DNA of 6,624 bases. Source: an uncultured Oscillospiraceae bacterium. GTDB lineage: Bacteria > Bacillota > Clostridia > Oscillospirales > Oscillospiraceae. Positions 1 to 6,624 of the stretch are shown piece by piece (position 1 is the stretch's first letter; the number at the start of each line of letters is the position of its first letter). The position numbers and the translations under genes were made by a program. Where the stretch lies: assembly GCA_934668285.1 (NCBI GenBank), contig CAKUNB010000090.1, forward strand, positions 1-6,624, read 5' to 3'. The notes below the pieces were generated by a model. The model was not told the DNA's origin and did not search any database. It worked only from the letters and a program-made list of their open reading frames with translations.

Positions 1-3000
1 TCGGCGTTGCGCCGGACGCACAGGTTCTTGTGATGAAGGTGTTCGGCAAGAATGGCGGCGCATATGCCGACGATTATATCGCGGCAATTGAGGACGCGAT
101 TGTTCTGGATTGTGACAGCGTGAACCTTTCGCTCGGCTCGGCCAGCGTCGGCTTCACGACCGCCGGCGATGCGTACTTTGACGGCGTGATGGATTCGCTG
201 GATCAGACGGATATCGTCGTCAGCATTTCCGCTGGCAACTCCGGCAACTGGGCAGAGGAAACCCCGAACGGTCTGCTCTATGCCGAGGATGCGAATACCA
301 ACCGCGTCGGCTCTCCCGGCGCGTATGAGAACGCTCTGACGGTCGCCAGTGCGGACAATATCGGCAACACCTCGCAGTATTTCTCTGTCGGCGACGGTAA
401 CTACACCTACGTTGACGGCGCAGGCATGACGTTCAACGGTGGCACCGCGACCTGCAAGAGCAAGGCCTTTACGACCCTCGATACCTCTGCGGATCAGTCC
501 GGCACGGAATACGACTTTGTGTTCATCGGCGATCCGACCGACCCGGACGATACCGTGAAATACGGCGGCAACAAGACTGATTTTACTGATGTTAAGGGCA
601 AGATCGTCCTTGTCTCCCGCGGTAACGGAGTTGCCTTTACCGACAAGCAGATCAACGCGGATGCGGCCAAGGCTGCGGCAATCATTGTTTATAACAATGT
701 GCCGGGCAACGACACCATCTACGCCGCCTGCACCAAGACCCTTCCGTTCATCACCATTCGTCAGGACCAGATGGAGTCCATTCTCGCTGCGTCCACGAAG
801 AACGAAAGCGGTGTTTGGGGCGGCAAGATGACGGTCTATGGCAGCGGCGTCTATACCGATATGACCGCAACCGGCGGCAAGATCACCATGAGCGACTTCA
901 GCTCCTGGGGCGTTCCCGGTAACCTGGCGCTCAAGCCTGAAATCACCGCGCCCGGCGGCAACATCTACTCCACCACGACGGACGGTACCTACAGCGTGAT
1001 GAGCGGTACGTCCATGGCCGCGCCTTCCGTTGCCGGTATGGCGGCGGTGGTTGCGCAGTACATCGAGGAAACCGGTCTGGATGAATCGGCCGGTGTCTCG
1101 CCCCGGACGCTGGCGCAAAGCCTGCTGATGGGTACGGCGACACCGCTGGCCGACCCGGACGGCAGCGTGGAATATTCCCCGCGCAGACAGGGCGCAGGCC
1201 TTGCCAATGTGGAAGCGGCCGTGAACGCGGAGACCTACATCACCGTTGACGGTAACGACGACGGAAAGGTCAAGGCGGAATTCGGCGACGACCCCGCCCG
1301 CACCGGTACTTACAGCTTCTCGTTCCACGTGAACAACCTGACGGACAAGCCCGTTTCGTATCAGCTCGATGCCAGCGTGCTTGCGCCGGAGGTCGTTACG
1401 GATGAGGAAAGCGGAGATAAGCTCATCACCATGAGCGACGTGGCCCTTGGCGCGGACGTGGTGTTCACCACCGGCACGGCTAGCTATGACCTCAACGGCG
1501 ACGGCAAGCTCGACGAAAACGACGTGCAGGCCGTCCTCGACCACGCAGGCGGTCTGGAAGCCCTGGCCGACGAGGCCCTCGCCGACCTCAACGGCGATGG
1601 CAGCGCGGACGAGATCGATGCCCAGATTCTGCTGGACATCCTCAACGGCGGCAGCTACGAGGGTAAGACCCTTGCCGACCTGCAGGGCAACGATACCGTT
1701 ACCGTTCCTGCAAGCGGCAGCGTGCAGGTCAGCGTGACGCTGAGCCTGAACGCAGCGGGCAAGCAATACATGGAGGAGAACTTCGCCAACGGCAACTACG
1801 TCGAGGGCTATATCTACCTCAAGGCTGCGGCCGATGCTGAGGGCAAGGTCGCGGTGAGCCAGTCTATCCCGTTCCTCGCGTTCAGGGGCAGCTGGACCGA
1901 CCCGTCCATGTTCGACACCAGCGTTTTCGCGGAGGATCAGTTCAATGAGAATCCGCACCACTATCTCGACTATGTCCGCCAGAACTATTACACGCTGAAA
2001 AAGGGAAGCAACGGCGCGACCTACCTTCTGGGCGTGAACGCCTACGCCAATGACAAGGCGTACATTGCCGATCGTACGGCGGTGCAGCCGGGCGACACGC
2101 TTATGACTGTGAACGTCAGCCTTATCCGCAACGCACAGGTTCTGAAGTACGTCATCCGCAACGCCGAAACCGGCGAAGAATACGTCACCAAGAGCTACGA
2201 TTGGGAAAACGGCGCTTATTACTACTCCAACGGCGGCGTATGGCTCAGCACGGTCACGGCCAAGGGCATCAGCTGGCGCTTTACCGACAAGGAAGGCCAG
2301 CCCCTCCCGAACAACACCAAGCTCGAAATGGTCATGTCCGCCGTGCCGGAGTACTACACCGCTGATGCGGAAGGGAACTACACCGGCCTCGGCAAGGGCG
2401 CAACGTGGACGATGCCTGTCACCGTCGACAGCGAAGCGCCGACCGTGAAGCAGCTGTTCTTCTCCAGCGACCCCGCGGGGCAGAAGCTCGTCAACGTCTC
2501 CGCGCAGGATAACCAGTACATCGCGGCAATTCAGTTTGCCACCACCGACGGCAAGCTCATCGGCACGCTGTCTCCGAATCAGGAGACGGCCAACGAGGAG
2601 ATCAATGTCTCCATCAACGCCGCCGCACTGAATGAGGACAAGGTTCTTGTGGCCATCGTGGACTACGCCGGCAACGCCAAGGCCTACGCACTGGAGCTGG
2701 GCATGGGCGACAGCGGCGAGGAACCCGAAGTCGAACTGAACGGCTTTTTCGCCTTCAACTGGAAGGAGCCGAGCGCGTGGAACCGCTTTGAGCCGAAAAC
2801 GGCCAGCGAGCCGGAGGTCGTTGCGGAATCTGCCGACGTGCAGTACAGCGCCGCCGAGTATGTCAACGGCAACGTCTACGCCTGCTCCAGCAACGGCTAT
2901 CTCTACGTCATGCAGCACGGCAAGTTTGAGCCGACGCTCATCTGCTATCTCGATGCTGTCCTGCTCGATATGGCCTACAACCCGGCCGACGAGCAGCTCT

Positions 3001-4583
3001 ATGCACTGGCGATCCTGCCCGACGACGTGGAGAAGGTCAGACTGGTCACCGTCGATATGATGAACGGCAACCTTAGCGTGATCGGCACGATCACGAGCAA
3101 TGAGATGCCCTCGGCTCCGAAGGGCAACGTCCCGCAGGTGCTGGCCATCAGCGACGACGGCACATTCTATGTCATCAACGCAAACACTTCCGTCCGGTCG
3201 ACCTACCTCTACAGCTTCCAGCTGACCGAGGACGGTAAGATCGGCACGCTGACGAAGATCGGCAAGACCGGCTTCGGCGTGAAGAACGTCCAGTCCATGG
3301 CCTTTGACCATACTACCGGCGAGCTGTACTGGGCCGAATGCACGCAGAAGAACAAATACTCGCAGCCGACCTTCGAGCTGGTCAAGCTCGACCTGACGAC
3401 CGGCACCGGCACCTCCGTTTCCAAGCTGCCGTTTGTAATGACTGGTCTGTACATCGTGCGCGGTCAGGGTGGCTCCGTCGGAACGACCTCGAAGCCCGAG
3501 CAGGTTCATCTGGCACCCAAGAGCCTGACACTCTACAGCGGCAACAAGACCTACCTGGAAGCCTCCGTTACCCCGTGGAACCTGACCGATCGCTCCATCG
3601 TCTGGACCTCGTCCAACGAGAAGGTCGCAACGGTTAATGCAAACGGCCTGGTCACAGCAGTTGCAAAGGGCACGGCGGTCATCACCGCCGCATCCAAGCT
3701 CGACGAAACCGTCAAGGCCGAATGCACCATCGAGGTCTTTGAAAACAGCACGACCCTGTCCGGCGTTGTCCACAACGCGGACGGTCAGGCCTTCTTCGCG
3801 GATATCGACGTTGACTCCGCGGCGTACAAGATCGTTTCCGACGCGGCAGAGCAGGACTACCTCTCCGTTGTCCAGACCGACGATATGCTGATGGCGGCGG
3901 GTGCGGACTCGCTGTACCGCATCGACCCGGCCAACGGCTATGCGGCCGAGAAGATCTGCTACACCGGCGACTTCTTCTACACCGATATGACCTACAGCCC
4001 CGATCTGGATATCGTCCTCGGCACCTACGGTACGAACCTGATTATTGTCGATCCGAATGAGGAAAACGGCGTCTACGGCGGCTGGAATCTCAAGAGCAGA
4101 TACGGCCTCATCAGCGGCATTGCCTACGCAGGCCACGACAGCACGTATAACTACTTCTATCTGCTCAGCGAGTCGGGCACGATCTACCTGATCGGGATTC
4201 AAAAGACGGGCGACACCTACAGCTATGCCCAGTTCGATTCCATCAAGACCGATGAATCCCTTGCCATTAAGGGTCAGTATCAGTTCCAGTCTCTGTACTA
4301 TGATATGGAAAGCGGCTGGCTGTACTGGGCGCGCTTCGACGGTGAAGGCTCCTCGTCGATCATTGCGATTGAGGAAGAAACCAAGCAGGTCGTCGTCCGC
4401 GGCACCTTTGACGAGCTTGCATGGCCGGTTGTCGGTCTGTACAGCTCCAAGGCGGGCGCACTGGATATCGACCGCACGGGCGACTTTGACCTTACCGTAG
4501 CCGCAGCGGCGGTAGAGAGCGAGCAGTTTACCACGAAGGCTGCCGCACTTCCCGAAGCAGGCTTCACGGTACCGGAGCGCTAA
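1..4583 (+). CDS. S8 subtilisin-family (lactocepin/C5a-peptidase-like) multidomain secreted protease with internal dockerin, 5'-partial
   Basis: This gene encodes a secreted subtilisin-like serine endopeptidase of the lactocepin/C5a-peptidase type, expected to cut extracellular proteins. The frame is open from the first full codon at 3, giving 1526 visible residues before TAA at 4581. The GTG at 30 is an internal Val in the family motif GVAPDAQVLVMKVFG, so the true start, signal peptide and catalytic Asp and His lie upstream. Visible parts, numbered from the codon at 3: peptidase domain about 1-405, with oxyanion Asn79 (SAGNSGN), PA insert about 169-265 and nucleophile Ser337 (SGTSMAAPS); Fn3_5-like domain about 411-631, interrupted by a dockerin at 496-547; beta-rich region to about 800; Ig/Fn3-like module about 807-900; propeller-like segment about 915-1153; Big_2 domain about 1168-1245; second propeller-like segment about 1250-1482. 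The tail is short, with no sortase signal, SLH or C-terminal membrane helix. The peptidase family is secure; the propeller label rests on repeat pattern only. Confidence 0.93.
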   Translation, partial: GVAPDAQVLVMKVFGKNGGAYADDYIAAIEDAIVLDCDSVNLSLGSASVGFTTAGDAYFDGVMDSLDQTDIVVSISAGNSGNWAEETPNGLLYAEDANTNRVGSPGAYENALTVASADNIGNTSQYFSVGDGNYTYVDGAGMTFNGGTATCKSKAFTTLDTSADQSGTEYDFVFIGDPTDPDDTVKYGGNKTDFTDVKGKIVLVSRGNGVAFTDKQINADAAKAAAIIVYNNVPGNDTIYAACTKTLPFITIRQDQMESILAASTKNESGVWGGKMTVYGSGVYTDMTATGGKITMSDFSSWGVPGNLALKPEITAPGGNIYSTTTDGTYSVMSGTSMAAPSVAGMAAVVAQYIEETGLDESAGVSPRTLAQSLLMGTATPLADPDGSVEYSPRRQGAGLANVEAAVNAETYITVDGNDDGKVKAEFGDDPARTGTYSFSFHVNNLTDKPVSYQLDASVLAPEVVTDEESGDKLITMSDVALGADVVFTTGTASYDLNGDGKLDENDVQAVLDHAGGLEALADEALADLNGDGSADEIDAQILLDILNGGSYEGKTLADLQGNDTVTVPASGSVQVSVTLSLNAAGKQYMEENFANGNYVEGYIYLKAAADAEGKVAVSQSIPFLAFRGSWTDPSMFDTSVFAEDQFNENPHHYLDYVRQNYYTLKKGSNGATYLLGVNAYANDKAYIADRTAVQPGDTLMTVNVSLIRNAQVLKYVIRNAETGEEYVTKSYDWENGAYYYSNGGVWLSTVTAKGISWRFTDKEGQPLPNNTKLEMVMSAVPEYYTADAEGNYTGLGKGATWTMPVTVDSEAPTVKQLFFSSDPAGQKLVNVSAQDNQYIAAIQFATTDGKLIGTLSPNQETANEEINVSINAAALNEDKVLVAIVDYAGNAKAYALELGMGDSGEEPEVELNGFFAFNWKEPSAWNRFEPKTASEPEVVAESADVQYSAAEYVNGNVYACSSNGYLYVMQHGKFEPTLICYLDAVLLDMAYNPADEQLYALAILPDDVEKVRLVTVDMMNGNLSVIGTITSNEMPSAPKGNVPQVLAISDDGTFYVINANTSVRSTYLYSFQLTEDGKIGTLTKIGKTGFGVKNVQSMAFDHTTGELYWAECTQKNKYSQPTFELVKLDLTTGTGTSVSKLPFVMTGLYIVRGQGGSVGTTSKPEQVHLAPKSLTLYSGNKTYLEASVTPWNLTDRSIVWTSSNEKVATVNANGLVTAVAKGTAVITAASKLDETVKAECTIEVFENSTTLSGVVHNADGQAFFADIDVDSAAYKIVSDAAEQDYLSVVQTDDMLMAAGADSLYRIDPANGYAAEKICYTGDFFYTDMTYSPDLDIVLGTYGTNLIIVDPNEENGVYGGWNLKSRYGLISGIAYAGHDSTYNYFYLLSESGTIYLIGIQKTGDTYSYAQFDSIKTDESLAIKGQYQFQSLYYDMESGWLYWARFDGEGSSSIIAIEEETKQVVVRGTFDELAWPVVGLYSSKAGALDIDRTGDFDLTVAAAAVESEQFTTKAAALPEAGFTVPER
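507..797 (+). other. Protease-associated (PA) domain inserted in the S8 catalytic domain
   Basis: Residues about 169-265 of the visible protease lie between the oxyanion-hole Asn and the nucleophile Ser. They show the PA pattern: a short strand (EYDFVFIG), then DVKGKIVLVSRGN, an alanine-rich helix (NADAAKAAAIIVYNN), and a closing LPFITI strand with a following helix. In lactocepins and C5a peptidases this insert covers the active-site cleft and influences substrate access. Boundaries are approximate. Confidence 0.8.
1488..1643 (+). other. Type I-like dockerin, two calcium loops, inside the protease
   Basis: Visible residues 496-547 hold two near-identical calcium-loop motifs, DLNGDGKLDENDV starting at nt 1488 and DLNGDGSADEIDA starting at nt 1584. 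Both have acidic or Asn ligands at loop positions 1, 3, 5, 9 and 12, and each is followed by a short hydrophobic helix (QAVLDHA, QILLDIL). This is the classic dockerin duplication, which binds cohesin modules in cellulosome-like assemblies. Loop positions 10-11 are Glu-Asn and Glu-Ile rather than the Ser/Thr pairs of well-studied clostridial dockerins, so partner specificity probably differs. The module sits in the middle of an Fn3_5-like domain rather than at a terminus. A purely structural calcium-binding role is possible. Confidence 0.85.
2745..3461 (+). repeat. Propeller-like segment, first copy (protein-level repeat)
   Basis: This part of the protease (visible residues about 915-1153) is made of short strand-turn units such as GNVYACSSNGYLYVM, MAYNPADEQLYALAI, LAISDDGTFYVIN and MAFDHTTGELYWAE. 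These 'D/N-x-x-x-G-x-L-Y' blades resemble seven-bladed propeller or quinoprotein-like repeats. It aligns by eye with the segment at 3750-4448: ICYLDAVLLDMAYNP matches ICYTGDFFYTDMTYSP, VQSMAFDHTTGELYWAE matches FQSLYYDMESGWLYWAR, and both end in GLY plus a small tail. Function is unknown; substrate binding or spacing are options. Confidence 0.6.
3504..3737 (+). other. Bacterial Ig-like (Big_2/BID_2) domain in the protease
   Basis: Visible residues 1168-1245 follow the Big_2 pattern closely: an opening strand with LAPKSLTLYSGN, then LEASVTPWNLTDRSIVWTSS, the signature NEKVATVNANGLVTAVAKG, and a closing TAVITAAS followed by a CTIEV strand. Such domains are common spacers or adhesion modules in surface proteins. 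Here the domain separates the two propeller-like copies. Confidence 0.9.
3750..4448 (+). repeat. Propeller-like segment, second copy (protein-level repeat)
   Basis: Visible residues about 1250-1482 repeat the architecture of 2745-3461, with blade-like units DSLYRIDPANGYAAEKICY, DMTYSPDLDIVLGTYG, YFYLLSESGTIYLIG and YYDMESGWLYWARFDG, and the same GLY ending. The copies differ strongly in sequence, so the duplication is old or the two are separate domains of one family. After it the protein has only about 44 residues, rich in Ala, Glu and Asp, before the stop. Confidence 0.58.
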
Positions 4584-4592
4584 GCGCAGAAT

Positions 4593-4598
4593 AGGAGG
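4593..4598 (+). promoter_or_regulatory. Shine-Dalgarno for the SLH/beta-helix gene
   Basis: AGGAGG lies five bases upstream of the ATG at 4604, inside the 20-base gap after the protease stop. It is a near-perfect anti-16S match and fixes the start of the second gene. The gap has no room for a terminator or promoter, so the second gene is probably read from the protease transcript. Confidence 0.9.
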
Positions 4599-4603
4599 AA
4601 ATC

Positions 4604-6624
4604 ATGAAGCAACTGATGAAACGGGCGCTGTCCGTCCTGCTGGTTGTGTGCCTCCTGTGTTCCGTGCTTCCCTCTGCCCTCGCGGCAGAGGGCGGCGGGT
4701 TCACGGACGTTCCGAAGAGCCACTGGGCCTATGACGCCATCACACAGGCCGTTGATGCCGGATATTTCAAGGGCGTGAGCGGCACGGAATTTGACCCGGA
4801 AGGCACGCTGACCCGTGCCATGCTCGTTACCGTTCTGGCGCGTGCCGCCGGTGCGGATACGGAGCAGAACGCAAAAACCAGCTTTTCCGATGTTCCTGCC
4901 AACGCCTGGTACAGCGGCGCGGTCGCATGGGCGGAGCAGAACGGTGTCGTCAATGGCAACGGCGACGGCACGTTTGCACCCGACAATGCGGCGACCCGGC
5001 AGGAAACCGCAACGATCTTCCTGCGGCTGCTGAAGCTGCTGGACAAGACCCTTCCCGAGACGGAAGAGGCCAAGACCTTTACCGATGCTGCCGATATCGC
5101 CGACTGGGCGAGCGAGGCTGTCGCCGTGATGCAGAGGGCGGGCGTGCTGACCGGCTATCCGGATGGCAGCTTCCGTCCCGACACTGCGCTGACGCGTGCC
5201 GAGGCCGCGACACTGCTGTGCCGCTTTATGAAGGCGGTGCAGGACAATGTCGAGCCGACGGAGCCGCAGCCCACCGAACCGACCCCGACGGAACCCGAAC
5301 CCACGGAACCGGCCCCGACCGAGCCGGAACCCACCGAACCGCAGCCCACGGAGCCGGCCGGCCCCATCCATGTGACCTTTGTTTCCCAGTACACGACCGC
5401 TTACGTTGACGGCAAGGCCGTTACGGAGCTGACGCTCGACAAGGGCATCAACTACGTCGAGTTCATCACCGTTTCTCAGACGGGCTACGAAGTCTACGAG
5501 GTCCAGGCCTCGAATGGCCGCGTGGCTACCAGCGGCACCAACCACATCGTGGCCGGTTTGACCGAGGATGTGACGATCACCCTCGTGGACGGCCTGATCC
5601 AGCATACCGTCACGTTCAACGCCGGCAACGGCACCGACCCCGTTCAGGTCAAGGTCCCGCACAGCAGCACGGTCGAAAAGCCGGCCGATCCCGTGAAAGA
5701 GGACGACACCTTCCTTGAATGGCACACCAGCACAGGCGAGGAGTGGGACTTCACCGCGCCCGTCGAGAGCGACCTGAGCCTGTTTGCCTACTGGCTGAAC
5801 GAAACCTATGTCGGCGCGACGATCTATCTTGACGGCGTGAAGGGCAACGATGCCAACAACGGCCTAACGGAAGAAACGGCGGTGCGTACCTTCGCTGCGG
5901 CAGCTGCACTCGTTTCCCCGAAGGTCACGGATGGCGTGATCTGGGTCGTCCATACCGTTACTGTGGCTGACGAGCAGACTTGGGACCTCACCGGCCGCGA
6001 CTGCGTGGTCAAGTGGGCGACGACCTGCACCGGCAGCATGGTCGTAGTGGACGGCGGCAGCCTGACGCTCTCCAACGTGACCCTCGACGGCAACCGCGAC
6101 GCGTTCAAATCCGCCCCGTCCGGCAATGTGCTTACCGTCAACAACCACGGCAAGCTGACCATCAATGACGGTGCAGTCATCACGAATGGCTATGGCACTC
6201 AGGGCGGTGCGCTCTTCGTCGACGGTGCTGACGTTGTAATGAACGGCGGCAAGCTCGTAGACAACAAGGCAGGATACACCGGCGGCGCGATCTACATCCG
6301 TGGCATCTCTGCTGACAACGGTGCGTCCTTCACCATGAACGGCGGTGTGATCTCGGATAACTACAGTGGCGCTGCCGGTGCGGTGCTCAACGTTTCTCTT
6401 AGCTACCCCGTGGCGTTGAACCTGCTCGGCGGCACGATCGAAAACAACACGACCGAACAGGCAGCAGATATGGCTTGTGCCTTTTCTGCAACGGATGACA
6501 AAACGACGCTTGTCATCGGCGGTGTCAAGATTGCCGGAACTAAAACCAAGGACGGCGTGGCTGCGTCTGCCGTGCTGCTTGGTACGCACAATGGCAGCTT
6601 CGTTCCGACCGAAAAGACCGATCT
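4604..6624 (+). CDS. S-layer-anchored surface protein: signal peptide, three SLH domains, Pro-Thr-Glu linker, InlB_B-like repeat, beta-helix; 3'-partial
   Basis: The frame is open from ATG 4604 to the window end, giving 673 codons plus two bases with no stop. Residues 1-27 are a Sec signal peptide: basic MKQLMKR, hydrophobic core, and ALA before AEGGG as the likely cleavage site. SLH domains at 33-83, 94-146 and 159-212 should hold the protein on secondary cell-wall polymer. A Pro-Thr-Glu linker (217-251) leads to an Ig-like segment (about 254-332), an InlB_B/Listeria-Bacteroides-like repeat (334-397: HTVTFNAGNG, then VEKPADPVKEDDTFLEWHT and a closing LFAYW), and from about 403 a right-handed beta-helix. 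The helix opens with IYLDGVKGNDANNGLTEETA, a motif seen at the start of pectin-lyase-fold repeats in clostridial surface proteins, and continues with GGA and MNGG rungs. No catalytic residues can be assigned, so adhesin, glycan binder or polysaccharide lyase/hydrolase all remain possible. The start is fixed by the AGGAGG at 4593. Confidence 0.92.
   Translation, partial: MKQLMKRALSVLLVVCLLCSVLPSALAAEGGGFTDVPKSHWAYDAITQAVDAGYFKGVSGTEFDPEGTLTRAMLVTVLARAAGADTEQNAKTSFSDVPANAWYSGAVAWAEQNGVVNGNGDGTFAPDNAATRQETATIFLRLLKLLDKTLPETEEAKTFTDAADIADWASEAVAVMQRAGVLTGYPDGSFRPDTALTRAEAATLLCRFMKAVQDNVEPTEPQPTEPTPTEPEPTEPAPTEPEPTEPQPTEPAGPIHVTFVSQYTTAYVDGKAVTELTLDKGINYVEFITVSQTGYEVYEVQASNGRVATSGTNHIVAGLTEDVTITLVDGLIQHTVTFNAGNGTDPVQVKVPHSSTVEKPADPVKEDDTFLEWHTSTGEEWDFTAPVESDLSLFAYWLNETYVGATIYLDGVKGNDANNGLTEETAVRTFAAAAALVSPKVTDGVIWVVHTVTVADEQTWDLTGRDCVVKWATTCTGSMVVVDGGSLTLSNVTLDGNRDAFKSAPSGNVLTVNNHGKLTINDGAVITNGYGTQGGALFVDGADVVMNGGKLVDNKAGYTGGAIYIRGISADNGASFTMNGGVISDNYSGAAGAVLNVSLSYPVALNLLGGTIENNTTEQAADMACAFSATDDKTTLVIGGVKIAGTKTKDGVAASAVLLGTHNGSFVPTEKTD
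4700..5239 (+). repeat. Three SLH domains
   Basis: Three SLH units lie at nt 4700-4852, 4883-5041 and 5078-5239. Each opens with F-T/S-D (FTDVPKSHWAYDAI, FSDVPANAWYSGAV, FTDAADIADWASEAV). Each has a central G-hydrophobic turn (GYFKGVSG, GVVNGNGDG, GVLTGYPDG) and ends F-x-P-(D/E) followed by a TR motif: TRAM, TRQE and TRAE in units 1, 2 and 3. Units 2 and 3 keep the acidic residue of the canonical TRAE motif; unit 1 does not. Three tandem SLH domains form the usual complete wall-binding trimer unit. Confidence 0.95.
5252..5356 (+). repeat. Pro-Thr-Glu linker repeat
   Basis: Codons 217-251 encode a run of PTEP units spaced by Gln, Thr, Glu or Ala (for example EPTEPQPTEPTPTEPEP). This gives an extended, acidic, proline-rich spacer between the SLH anchor and the exposed domains. 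At DNA level it is a degenerate tandem repeat of about 12 bases with mixed synonymous codons (ccg/ccc, acg/acc, gag/gaa), so the protein repeat is better kept than the DNA repeat. Confidence 0.92.
5810..6624 (+). other. Right-handed beta-helix (pectin-lyase-like) domain, incomplete
   Basis: Residues about 403-673 show stacked short strands with recurring turns: GSLTLSNVTLDGN, GKLTINDGAVITNGYG, GGALFVDGADVVMNGGKLVDN, GGAIYIRG, SFTMNGGVISDN and LNLLGGTIENN. The 'MNGG-x-(I/V)-x-(D/N)N' and 'GGA-(I/L)' rungs are typical of beta-helix repeats in bacterial surface proteins. The domain runs off the end of the window, so its length and whatever follows are unknown. Confidence 0.8.

Noticed and set aside
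30..32. GTG as the start of the protease gene
   Set aside because: The frame is open upstream to the window edge and encodes GVAPDAQVL, the conserved subtilase sequence just before MKVFG. The GTG is an internal Val codon.
4548..4562. LPEAG near the protease C-terminus as a possible sortase signal
   Set aside because: It is followed by only FTVPER and a stop. There is no hydrophobic stretch or basic tail, and Ala replaces the usual Thr.
4646..4660. Cysteines in the signal peptide of the SLH protein (Cys16, Cys19) as a lipobox
   Set aside because: The residues before each Cys (LVV and CLL) do not fit the usual L-A/S-G/A-C pattern, and a good ALA signal peptidase I site follows.
5252..5356. 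Linker repeat as a phase-variable slippage tract
   Set aside because: The DNA units are degenerate with mixed synonymous codons and the unit length is a multiple of three. Slippage would change linker length, not the reading frame.
4580..5725. A 381-codon open frame on the - strand, the longest antisense frame in the window
   Set aside because: It lies fully antisense to the SLH gene. Its Gly/Arg-rich runs are the reverse reading of the Pro-Thr-Glu linker, and it shows no domain. The + strand frame has a signal peptide, an SD and three SLH domains.
5864..6589. A 241-codon - strand open frame
   Set aside because: It is antisense to the beta-helix region, has no recognisable domain, and is explained by high-GC bias leaving few stops on the opposite strand.

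Overview
The window is gene-dense, GC-rich by eye, and carries two large genes for secreted surface proteins on the + strand. Both are cut by the window edges. The combination of an S8 'lactocepin-type' peptidase, a dockerin, SLH domains, a Pro-Thr-Glu linker, an InlB_B-type repeat and a beta-helix points to a Gram-positive anaerobe of the Clostridia. A gut Oscillospiraceae/Ruminococcaceae-like organism or MAG is the best guess. This rests on domain content, not on a marker gene.

Region 1 (1-4583) is the 3' part of a very large subtilisin-family protease. The reading frame is already open at the first base, so the true start and the catalytic Asp and His lie upstream. Visible in order are the rest of the peptidase domain with an inserted PA domain, the oxyanion-hole Asn (237-239) and the nucleophile Ser (1011-1013). 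Next come an Fn3_5-like domain interrupted by a complete two-loop dockerin (1488-1643), a further beta-rich region, and an Ig/Fn3-like module. The gene ends with two related propeller-like segments separated by a bacterial Ig-like (Big_2) domain. It stops without a recognisable cell-wall anchor.

Region 2 (4584-4603) is a 20-base gap that holds a strong Shine-Dalgarno and no terminator, so the genes are probably co-transcribed.

Region 3 (4604-6624) is the 5' part of a second gene that stays open to the last base. It encodes a signal peptide, three SLH domains, a Pro-Thr-Glu linker, an Ig-like segment, an InlB_B-like repeat and the start of a right-handed beta-helix.

Inferred joint role: an exported protease that may attach through its dockerin, next to an S-layer-attached beta-helix protein that may act as adhesin, glycan binder or scaffold. 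No cohesin partner is visible here. I saw no RNA genes, CRISPR array, mobile element, origin or phage gene. No gene-free stretch longer than 20 bases exists.
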